From Mactromeris polynyma (lineage: Eukaryota > Mollusca > Bivalvia > Venerida > Mactridae), in contig JASFXZ010000001.1 in NCBI GenBank assembly GCA_032209605.1, forward strand, positions 36,832,619-36,896,618: a stretch of DNA of 64,000 bases. Reading direction: 5' to 3'. The notes under the pieces were generated by a model. It was not told where the DNA came from. It made no database searches and saw only the letters and a list, made by a program, of their open reading frames with translations. The translations under genes were made by a program, and so were the position numbers. Shown in pieces: positions 24,301-36,300 of the stretch; position 1 is the stretch's first letter, and every line of letters starts with the position of its first letter.

Positions 24301-27300
24301 TAGTCGTAAATAAATGTATGAGAAAATCAGTGGCAGTTGCCTTAATTCATACAGATGTAGGCCTATGTCACTTTTCTAATATTTTCCCCAAAACCGCAAA
24401 TACATGTACAAGAATCAGAAACCGGTATTTTCTATCCTGACCTACGCGCCGAGTTATATAGCTCTAGCGTAGGTTAAACCATGTATCAGACACGTGTTTT
24501 GCAGCTACGGGAAACTTTTAAGAAAAGTTATAATGCAATATTTTAGAGAACGTCTGTATGAAGACATTTACATTTTCATGAATTACGATTTCAACTTCCC
24601 GAATTCGAAATTTCGTAAGAGAGAAATAATGAAGTGTGAATGTCGCCACTGGTCTTTCGTAGTTACTTAATAAATGAATTCACGTTATGAAGACTGGACA
24701 ATTTTCGTATTTCAATTATGTATAAAATTTCAATATTTCAGGGTCAACCCGGAAGTAAACTAAAAGCAGATTTTGAACGCTTCGACATACTACAAGTTGA
24801 TAAGAAGTGTTCTACGTTTCTGGAGATCCGGTTCGCCTTACCAGGACAACCAGGAGTCAAGTAATATTACTTTATATTGTGCTAGGTATTATATTAGCCG
24901 CTATTAATTCACTGAAGTTGTTTAAGATGATAGTATTCAGTCCGGCAAAACTGTGTTGATGTGTTAGATGTGTAGAATAGTTAGCATATCAGTAAAATAA
25001 AGTCAAGTTTGAGAAACACAAAAAATCGGTCAATGGCGCTACCGAGAATCGAACCCAGGTCTACGGATTGCCGGTCCGTTATGCTAACCTCAATAATAAG
25101 ACCATCATTGGAACGCTCGAAAACTGATATTCTTATTAAGGTTGTCTTCTTATTGTGTTTGATTAAAGAGCCAAACCATGAAATTGGACTTGAAAATTGT
25201 GTTCTTAATTTTGAGATGGTCTTATAATTGAGGTGGTCTTATAATTAAGGTGGTCTTACAACTGAGGTGGTCTTATAATTAAGGTGGTCTTATAATTGAG
25301 GTGGTCTTATAACTGAGGTAGTCTTTAACTGAGGTTTTACTGTATTATCATGATACTTAATTCATGTTTATGATTTGACAGTATTTGTTATTTTGCTTGC
25401 AGATACTGTGGAGATGGCTTCAGCAAAACGATAGTTAGCCAAGGGGAATATCTAAGTTTGCATTTAGATACTTCAAATATGAACGGAGATGTATATGTAA
25501 AGTTTTCAGTATCAGTTAGCGTGGTTGAAGGTAAATCACATCTGTTTTAAAGTGAATAAATCTGTATTTTATGTCGAAGTTGAATGAACATGAGCATTGA
25601 AATGGAGAATTAACATATTTAAAATACCATTCATGGAAGAAATACCAATGTATGGAGTAGTTTGGATTTGTCAGGTTCATCAACATTTGTAAGAAAATAA
25701 GACGACAATAATAAAAATAGAAGTCGTCTTCCCATTGACCATGTAGACTAAAACGTCTTACTTGTCTGAAAAGCATAGACGCGCAACTTTAGATGGAAAC
25801 AAACTGAATATTTCGTGCCCATGTAAACAAATATCGAACAATGAATTAGTTCAATCTTCAACGTCCGTACATCTTTTGTGATAAGTTTTTTCCCTTTGGA
25901 GGTATTATTTAGAGATTAAATTCTAAAATTACGATTAAAATAATTATGCTGAATTTGTTGAGATTCCAGTCTTTTACGTTTAAGTTGATTCTATTCAAGC
26001 AATGCTGATTTCTCTCATGCTGTCTTACTAACCAACTACAGTGCTTTGATTTCACTTCTTCTACGATTGAGAAATAATTAAGAAGGTTTTGGAATAATCT
26101 ACCAATGCTAAATGAGGGTGGCATAGTCTTCATACACAGGGATGAAGGCAAAACAAGTCGACCTGTTTCTAGTCTAAGTGCACGCTCCCAGTATTTTTTA
26201 TATATAGATTACTTTTTACGGAAAGGTTGATAAAACAACCCCCATCAGCATTGATAATGTCGCAAATACCGGCGTGACAACTGATATACTCCGGATTGGT
26301 ATGACTATGGGTATTTCCATCTAATCCTGTGGTATAGTGCGATTTTATTAACTGCGAACGCATGAATATTTTACCCGGACCATTACATTTCAAAAAAGGT
26401 GTATTGAAAAATTCATGTATGTCCGTAAGCTTGACAGGGAATACGCTGTGGTTGTGTTTTGATAGAAAGTAAACCAAACAGCAGTTATAGCTTTACGCAC
26501 GGGAGCATTTCCTTACCTAAATTGGCTTTGATCGGGCCTTAAAGTTCATGCACCTGTCTTGCGTTCAGTAACAGTCGCGAACGTTTTGTATTATATCCCT
26601 GGCCCACCGTATCACATTGCCTGCACACGGGGAACCTAATTGCAAAACGTTACGAAACGATAGCCTCAAATACCTTTACAGAACGCAGGCCTATTCGCTG
26701 TCAATCTAACAGCACTATACAACCAACAATATACCGTTAACACCGTGCTCAAATCGCAAAGAAAACAAAGACAGGATTTAACGACTGATTGAACTTCTAT
26801 AGATCTAAAATTAGACTTTGTTTTTGTACATCTGGTAAAAACCCATTTTTGGCGAAATCCGGATTTCATCTATACAGAGCATGTTTGGTATGTGCTGAAT
26901 GATTAGACATGTCGGTCCTTATTTCGCTCTTTTTGGGATCTTTCATGAAACAGAGACTGTTGTTTATGTAACGCTCAGACCAAAAGGGGCAATATCAAAC
27001 TATTGTTGGGGGAAAATGGCCTTTATATAAGTATAGTATATAAACATTATTTATTTACCACAGAATGGTGTATACCGAAAAGTATAACTTGGCACATAAT
27101 TATAATAAACATACATTGTATTTATTTTAAGAAGATGGGTATAACTTTTCGAAAGTATCATGGACTTGCTATTTAGTATGTATAGGCCATGATCCCCAAG
27201 TGCAGTTTAATACTGACCCCTGTTGCTCAAACATTTTATCATGTAATATTATAAAGATTGTATTATTTTAGCCGAGGATATGTGTTATTCTTCAAGAGAT

Positions 27301-30300
27301 AAAGGGAACAGTTATCGTGGTCAAGTTAGCTACAGTCGTGACTTTCAACCATGTTTGGCCTGGGACAAAGTGGTGAACTGTACGTTCAATACATTTACGT
27401 AAGTACTTCGTTTTTTTTATGATAAAAGTGAGCTCAAACCTCAGTAATAAGACCACCATTAATTCTGAAGAAAGTCGATCTTAGCCATAAGGATGTCTCT
27501 AATAAATCCTCCTATGAAATTATGCTGTTATTAACAAAGTGGTCTTAATTTCGAGGTGACCTTTGTGTGAGGTTTTACTATAAATGTGTCATGGTTCTGT
27601 TTCTCCATGCTGTTGAGTTGCATAGAAATGGACACTACATATATAACACTGATAATTTTAGTGTGAAGTCCATGGATTTGGAACAGAACTATTGCCGAAA
27701 TCCTGGACACGGAACAGAACCTTGGTGTTATATCAACGCAGAGAATTGTGAACGTGCCTATTGTGATGTCTGTCATTTACGTGAGTTCAATTTTCATTTA
27801 TACACTTTACGTAACCATTTTACGTGTGGCAACGTTAAATGTCGCACTGTTTTTAACTAACCTAACTAGCCATTTTGTTTTTAGGGCGTTTCTGTGTTAG
27901 CAGCAAGCGAATAAAGCTCAGTATATTGTATCTCACTCGTTGATGACTGAATACATAAAATTATGGCTTTATTTAACTGTCTCTAGCCAATCTACCATGA
28001 TTATACTTCTGAATTATTCCCCTTTGTAACAGACACATAACGATCAATGTGTTCACCCGATTTCAATGTCCTGTGGGTGGTACTGCGTATTTATTTCGAA
28101 CAATTTCGTTTAAAGGAATAAAACAAAAAGTTTGCCAATTTGTGTATACATGAATCTGTTTATTTACCCCGGCATCCCCCTTGTCGTGTTCTATATAGAA
28201 TGTTAAATTAATTTCTAGATAGGGAGTTTTAGACTTTTAACTCGTATCAGCGTTTTTGCAAATGTATCATACTTACGCTTAACTACAAACCAAGAATGCA
28301 ATACCATGATTTATTTACGGTGGCACAGAGGTGACATGTGTATGTTTTTATTTATCTCGTGTGCACGACATACTAAGTCATGCGCACGAGATACTAAGAC
28401 ACATGTCACCTCTGTGCCACCGTACCTCTGTGCCACCGTACTAACTTGGTTAATTAGAATTTAGAAAACTATATACAAGTTGTTATAAAATATGTCGAGT
28501 GCTAAATTTCATCTCTCGTAACGATGTAACCGCAGTAACATTTCCAATTATGGTGTATCCGTTATGTGACTACTGGAATATGCCAGTTAAGTACTCGTAC
28601 AATATTCACTAAGCATGTTCTAGTTAATTAAAGACCGACTGTGAATAGCTTTTGCACTGCATGTAAACTTCCTTCTTATAATCGTTTTTTCGTAATAAAA
28701 CATAATATATTATTAACATATTTAAACTTATATTATTAACTTTTACAATGGTAAATTCAGGCGCGTAGTTACCTGTACGCAAAAAACGCCGATGCGTTCA
28801 CATGATTATCCAAAAAATGAAAACACGAAGAATGTAATAATCAACATATGAGCATTTGTATGCACTTTGTGGTATACATTTTCTGAATATAAAACGCTTC
28901 AAAATTTGCTCTATTGCTTGTGAAAATGTCACCAGATTGTACCTCAAGCGTTCTAGAAAACGGGAGTTTTCCGGGGTATCATGCCCCTAGACCCCCTAGA
29001 TTACTTAAGTACACATTCTACAAGCTCTTGCTACGCCCCTGAAATTTATATAGTTTTGTATATGGTCGTTTAGCATTAGTTATATTGTTTTGAATATAGA
29101 ACGTACTATGCTATGCTTCGTGTGTTGATACACATAGCACTAACACATCTAAAGTCTATTACCACTTTAATTAATGCCAGTATTTTAATGAATACCATTC
29201 TTACATTACTATGTAATCGCAGATAATTTATATTGTAATATGATGTATATGAAAATAGGAATGCACTATGTTTGTTCCTTTATTTGTATATTGCGTATTT
29301 TGGAATTTTAGAAAAAAAATAAGTTTCGTGATTTCATCAACATTTCCTTGTTATGGCGTAACCGCAGTAATATTTTCCATCCCAAAAATCCATATCCATT
29401 CAGGAACTGAAGGAATGTCAGTTTTATTAGAACAATGATAAATAGTCTTGCAAATATTGCCTAAGCATGTTATTACATCCCATATATAGCTCATTCTAAA
29501 TAAGCAGACGTATGATGGGTGCACTTACGTTAAAACGCTCATTATTGGTATTTTACATTAAGCCCCGACTGCATCAATTTTCTAAATTACCTCCCTTTAA
29601 TATGCAAATTTTCACACTCTCCCGATATTGATTTACCAAATCTATATATAAAACAACATCTCGAGAATTGACAATATAAAGGTGGCTCAATGGTTAACGC
29701 TGCTGCCCACGAATCCGAAGGTCACGGGTTCGATCCCTTGTTCAGCCGGAAAATAAAACGGAAATGCTTGTCAGTGTTTCCTACCTAACACAGCACTAGT
29801 ATGTAACCAAGTACTGGGTAGAAGCCAGAAAAAAAGGAATTCTACATAATTCTCTTTGACACTGTGCACGGACTGTCTTTGGGTTCAGAAATATCTGTTT
29901 GGCCTATAGTTTGGCTTATACTTCTCTCCTGGCAGTTAAATTCCCCCTTCGGGTTCAAATGTCTCTTTATGTTTTGCGGTAGACATACCCATGATACCGG
30001 GTCGACCGAAGTACTATTAATGTGCATTAGAAAAAATGTACGCGGCAAGTGTCGATCTCATAAACACAGTAATTTGCTATTCAGTAGTTGGTATACTAGA
30101 ATCCTTTTAGAAGTTATATTAAAAAATACTTTTGTCAGTAATTTGATACTTTTTGTTTCCGTCACAAATAAGGAATTGTCAAGAAAGTCTCGGTGATTGA
30201 TGCAGAATGGCGGAATCAGACGAACACATTATAATAGAGGCATACTTAGTGTAGATATCATTAGGGCTGTAATTATAGTCTGCCTTTCAACAACCGAATC

Positions 30301-33300
30301 TATATTGCTCCAGTGACATCGGGTCATTTACAAGCATGATTATGACATAGGATGAGATAAACATAAATGTCACTAAGGTTGTTCTGTAAAATCAATTGTA
30401 TAATAAATGGTAACTTTATAGTATTTATGTTTCCTCATCAGTATGTATATAGTGAAATACTGAGCTATCTCTCTTTACAATTTGAAATTGATACTTGGTT
30501 ATGATATTGTCTTTGTGAATTCTTGACAATTTTTTTACGTCAAGCTTTTTATTGAACATTAATGAAGCATGTTCGTAGATTTTCAGTTTTGGTATTATAT
30601 TTTTATTTTGAACCGAATTGTAACTTAAAATGTTCAACCCTACACGCAAACGTATGTTAAAAGTTCAAACTGAACTTTGTTTTTGGGTCTTGTACATAAA
30701 CAACACAAAGAAGAACAAGAACAAAATAACAAACAACTTATAAAAACCTTGGTTCATTTGGGAGTGATATATATTCTGAGAATGAATGCAATGATGACAC
30801 GTTTTATTGGTTCAATCAGTATATACAATACCTTCAACCATTAACAACATAAACATAAATACAGTAAAACCTCAATAATAGACCACCTCAATAATAAGAC
30901 CACCTCAAAATTAAGAACACAATTTTCAAGTCCATTTGCACTGTTTTGCTCTTTAATGAACTTCAATATTAGGACCAAATTTCAAGGGTCCCAAGAGTGG
31001 TCTAATTATTGAGGTTTTACAGTAGAGATAGCCTGTAAAATAGATAACTCATATTTCAATAAACATCCACATTTACATTCATTCATATTTCAATTATGTA
31101 GATTTGAATATTTGACCAATTATCAATTTGTTTATGATTCCATGGAAACATATTATATCATTTCAGGAAAATGTCGTGATTTGTTTGACAATTGTGAATC
31201 GGAGTTGCTGAAGAATCCATTTTATTGTTTTTTGAACATTGAAGCCAGGCGTGGTTGTCGAAAAACGTGTAGAATGTGTCCTGATGATTCCATCCAAGGT
31301 AATTATGAGTATACCATAAACACGTGGATGGTATACCTTAAATTAAGATTTTTCTTGTTAAGTATCCCTTATATTTCTACGTTGACATGTGTATTAAAAT
31401 GTCGAATGTCATGTGTTTGAATTAAGCCGTTGACGAGGGTTGAACATTCGGAAAACCTCGGCCAACTACGTCAAGTGTTATTAGAATAACGAAGTGGTAC
31501 GGAAATATCCGAGAGCTGACGAGAATTGAGGTTGAACTGCAAACTTCACAATCCCTGAATCAGGCGCGAGCACTGGTTGGTATTGAAGGGAGCAGTCATC
31601 GGGACTAATTAATATAAACTGTCAACTTGTTAACCAACTGATGTAAAATCAATCCGTTTAGATGTGTATTGAAATGCCTAACAAGTCTTCCTGGCAATTC
31701 TGTAGGACAATGTAGTTTTTTTTTCTATAGAATGTTCAAGCTGCATGCCGTTTGCTAATTTTACTTAATCCTACAGAATAAAATGCCAGACCTGGTACCC
31801 ACTTCACCTATTACTTGACCAATATATTTTAAAAGAAAGTTTAAATTTGTATACAATACCACCATAATTGCTCTACCAATTTCTCGGAAGCGTGAGGCAA
31901 ATTCTTTGGCAAACATTGCGTGCCAACATATTGAAATGTGTAGGAACTTAACCCTTCTATTGTTCGAGTTTAACTTAGTTAGATATAACAAGATTTCCAA
32001 CTTTACCAGTATCACTAATCATAACCGAATTTCCATAACGTCAGAGCGTGTCAGCGCGTCTTGTCGCCTTTGAAGTTGTTATGAATTACTTCAATTTGAA
32101 TGTAATTTTCAACACATGAAATTTCAGAGAGAAATATACAATGCAGTCCTCCATCGAGACATATCGATGATGGAGAGGTTGTTCCACATAATGAAACAAC
32201 ATACCGTGTTGGAGACACTGTAACGTATATATGTACACACGAAGCAAGCAATGGTAGCGGCAACAGCACATGTACATCAGAAGGCACTTGGACATATATT
32301 GGTTATGTTTGTAGTGGTATGTGTAACTAAGCTACCTTTTGACCAAAACTTCAAGCACGCTTTTGACAAACTTGTGTCGACTTGTGATGATTGTTGTCAG
32401 TCATGAAACTTAGTAATCCTTCTGTAGTGAAGGGTATTTAAATGTTGAAAAAAGTGTTGCCCAACCCACTTGTCCGTATTTCTATCTATGCAGTGATACA
32501 TGTTCTTCTTGTACTACTGTAGACATTGTAATGATCAAAAGAGCAAATATGATATGATAACACTAATGTATCGTTAGCAAAATTGTTAAAACTAATAATT
32601 GTCACAATTGTATAAATACCGAATGGTTCAGGAATCCACATTGGGAATGGATTGTCAATGGTTAGAACCCTGGTAAAAGTCTGTTCCGTTTGGTAAGTCA
32701 CCAGCTAGTTAAACAACATATCCCGTTTGTCTACTTGCCCTTTGCCTGGCATTAAGGAAAGACTCATAAAGAAAGTGTTTCATGGATCAGAACTCGTTCG
32801 CCATTTAATTTACGGGTGATACTATAATAAATAAACCATTTACTTAATTCGTATGTCACAAAGCTATTCGAAACAGTTCTACCGTACACGTTATATCATA
32901 AATGTATATACCATTTTACAGAAAATCCAGCGTGTGTTGATAAAAGGTCTGATTGTAATGTCTTACTAAACAGAAATCCAACGATGTGCAGGGCATACAG
33001 AGAATTCTCAAGCACACAATGCACCAACACTTGTGGATTATGCAAAACAAGTAACAATACGAGTAACAACACGATAAGCAAAAGTAAGACCATTATCACA
33101 GTATTTGTATCAAATGTTTATCCGTCCAGTATCTCACTTTATTTAATTAAGTAGCAAACATAAAACATCGTATGGTTGCGCACGTGCGAAATGCTTATTT
33201 TATTATTGTGCATAGTGTGTTTCTAATTAGTAAATATAAAATGTTAAACACTTTTTGCCAAGGTATTTGGGAGTCTGTTTCCCTTTTACCCCCATAAGTA

Positions 33301-36300
33301 AATGAAGGATTAAGTTGTTACAGGATACGTCACATCCAAAAGACAATGCCTCCCACACCGATCCCATGGAAACATCAGCATACGAAACATTAGGAGTTGA
33401 GCAGGTGTAAGGACACACACCTATGGAATGGGGAAGCAAGGAGGGTAGTTATAGGCAATCAGTAACAAGTGTTGAAGTATTTTTCCTGAAAATTGGACGA
33501 CATGCGAAAGGAAGAAGATGACTATGGTCAATCTCCTTGGCGTAGCAATCATATGTTGCTTTTGATTTCATGTTAAAGGACAGTGACTACTTGTAGGGAG
33601 TGGGTCATGATATTTTTGGAATATACGTGACCGTTAAAGCATGAATTTACTGTTTCTAAAACATTTTGGTCAAACATGTTTGTGACAGAACATCATATAG
33701 TGGCTTCCAATTCCTGTTTCAGCCGAGTGTCAACCAGACTGGTATATGATCGGCAATGTAACAGAGGCAAGCCAGGGACCATACTATGTCGGTGATGTTG
33801 TTACCTTCAAGTGTGCTACTGATTATGTTGCTGTAGTTGGTGATATACAAAGAGCCTGTCGGAGTGATGGCATTTTTACGGGCATTGAACCACGATGTAA
33901 TGGTAAGTGTCATATTTAACTAAAGCTTGTTCGTGAATTTACACAAAGAAATACAAGACCATTGATCAGAGAAGTGACGAATTTCAACATGTCAATAGAA
34001 AATGAACGATCATGTTTGTACTTTATTTGTTTCATTAATGATTGTCATGATAATGAATGATTAAATCAATAACTTGAACCATTGGGTTGTAGACGTCCAT
34101 GAATAGGAAACTATGATAGACGTATACATTCAGGCAATGGGTTTTTGTCTGAAAGGCTGTCTGTCGGTGAAATCACCACGTGGAAAATGAAGTCGGCAGG
34201 AATTTCATTCAGAGAATTGTTGGTGCCCCCACAACCGTCCCTTGGAAAGTTGATACAATATCTGCTCTAGGGGTGGAAATTAAATGACAATTTCTGCAGT
34301 TTCACTTAAACCTTCACATGCGTTTGTAGCCCCTCCTCTTCCACTGCCGATGGGCCAAAGCATTGGTGGGTGCGTTATTTAATTGTATATTGGTTATCAA
34401 ATACATGACCATTGTTAATACCATATTGTTTCTCATACTAGACATCTGTTTAATGAGCTTGTAAGTATACTTCATAACGTTCTACATTATTGCATGTTTC
34501 TGCCTGTATGTTGCAACGCAATATTGTTTCATCTATATGCAATGTACATGTATTCCTTTCATTTCAGCTATAAAAGACACAGTGACAGACTTGTTTCATG
34601 TTTCAATAAGTCGACGATCTCATACGACCAAACCAAATACAGTTTATATTTTCAGGTCAGTTTCACTCAAACATGTGATAACAATGTCATCTGTAAGACT
34701 ATGTGCTGGTATATACGTGGATTGTTTCAATATAGCATAGAATTTGTTTATCACTATGACATAAAGTGCCCGCAGCGAAAAATATTAAATTAGTGATATT
34801 TTATGAAAAACATTTCATATATTGGGCACCAACATGTTATTGGTGTTGGATAATACGAGTCAAAAATATATCTTTAAGGTATTTGGTTCGGATAACTTGT
34901 AATAAGCCTCAACAGTTTAAGGTATCATGATTGCCTGATAGAGACATTCTGTCCACGACCTTCATAGTAAGGTCATGTCCGAGACATGGATATGTGCCCT
35001 GTAATGCCAACAGTTCTTGCAATTAAGTATATTCATGTACATATTTTTCTTATATCTATTTATTTTTATTTTGCTCTTAATGTTTCAATATTATTTTACA
35101 GCAATTCATTCTACAGAATACAAAGACACGGGGAGATAGTTGCATGGGAATTCTACAGTTTATACAGAGGACAGGTATATTTTCAAGTATGGCGTCAGGC
35201 TGGCAATAGTACAAGGTAAGTTAATATTTCATATCTCAACTGAACAAATAAAATTTGTAAAATGTACATAGTCAATGATTGAAATTTATTTGTCCATATT
35301 TATTGAAATCGCTTAGGCTTCATCAAATTTTATATTAATTTGGCGTAATTGTCATTAGTTTCTTAACAGTACAAATGTAATGCATAAAACCACATGTTTT
35401 AATGTTGCTGCATTCAAATGAGAGGACTTTGCTAACATCCCTCAGCTTGTTGAGGTCCTGGAAAATATAATATTAAATGTCCAATACAATTACAGTCACA
35501 AGTTGTTGAGCAGTTTTCACGTAGGAGACACAAATAGAAATCGTTTGGTGACAGTTTATGTTCCTCTACAACAGAGAGTCACAGTAGAGCCTGGAGACTT
35601 CATAGGTATGAAAGCAGTTTTATTTCATTCTCACATCTCAGTTGTATAGTGTTGTATGCTGTGTTTGTACCCTGTTGATCTTGTACGATGAGAATATGCT
35701 TCCCAGTAATGTACACGTGTAAGTTGTTTTATTTCATTAATGTTGACAGGACAACATTATGTATGAGAACAATTTTTGTTCTCATCGAGATCTGTGAGAG
35801 ACAGTCATACTATTTGATATATTTAAATAGCTCATCATAGCTGTTTTTACTTTTTCATATATCGAGGGCTCAACGCAACACTGTCGTAACTCCTATGTAT
35901 TATATATAGAAGTTACGACAGTGTTGCGTCGAGCCCTCGATGTGTGCATACACATGCATCACTATTTTTGTTGAATTTAGGAAATTGTAGCTGAATCATC
36001 CGGTTAGATTAATTGCAACGCTACTACATTACAGTGATTTGTGTCAAAACAATGTTACAACATCAATGCGTAGTATTTGTAAAACTATCAAATGAACTAG
36101 AAGGTTATTCAAAGAGCTTCACGATTTTCTGGATCTACTTGGCTCAAATAATGTCATGGTCTATCTTCCAAAGGTGGTAATAATTCCATTGCCATGTGTG
36201 ACATTTCTCTTCTTTTGTGCAAGTAAATTTAATAGAACCTCAAAGAAGTTTACGCAACAAAAATTTAATGCAATTTATTTTATACTTGGACCATACTCTG

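Larger units (their letters stand above)
27781..31166. other. Astacin intron 14 (largest, 3.4 kb)
   Basis: Separates the kringle from the ShKT/CCP region. It holds a hairpin element (28317-28440), a hAT-like non-autonomous element (28758-29041), SINE copy C and palindromic element copy 5. No further exon is recognised. Confidence 0.65.

Noticed and set aside
25028..25084. Functional tRNA gene on the minus strand
   Set aside because: The 5' acceptor strand is missing and the loop lacks a normal U33; recorded only as tRNA-like.
29864..30196. 110-codon open frame
   Set aside because: Lies within SINE copy C and its flank; there is no protein motif.
34494..34793. 99-codon frame overlapping exon 19
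   Set aside because: Wrong frame; the spliced frame for 34568-34655 joins exons 18 and 20 in phase, this one does not.
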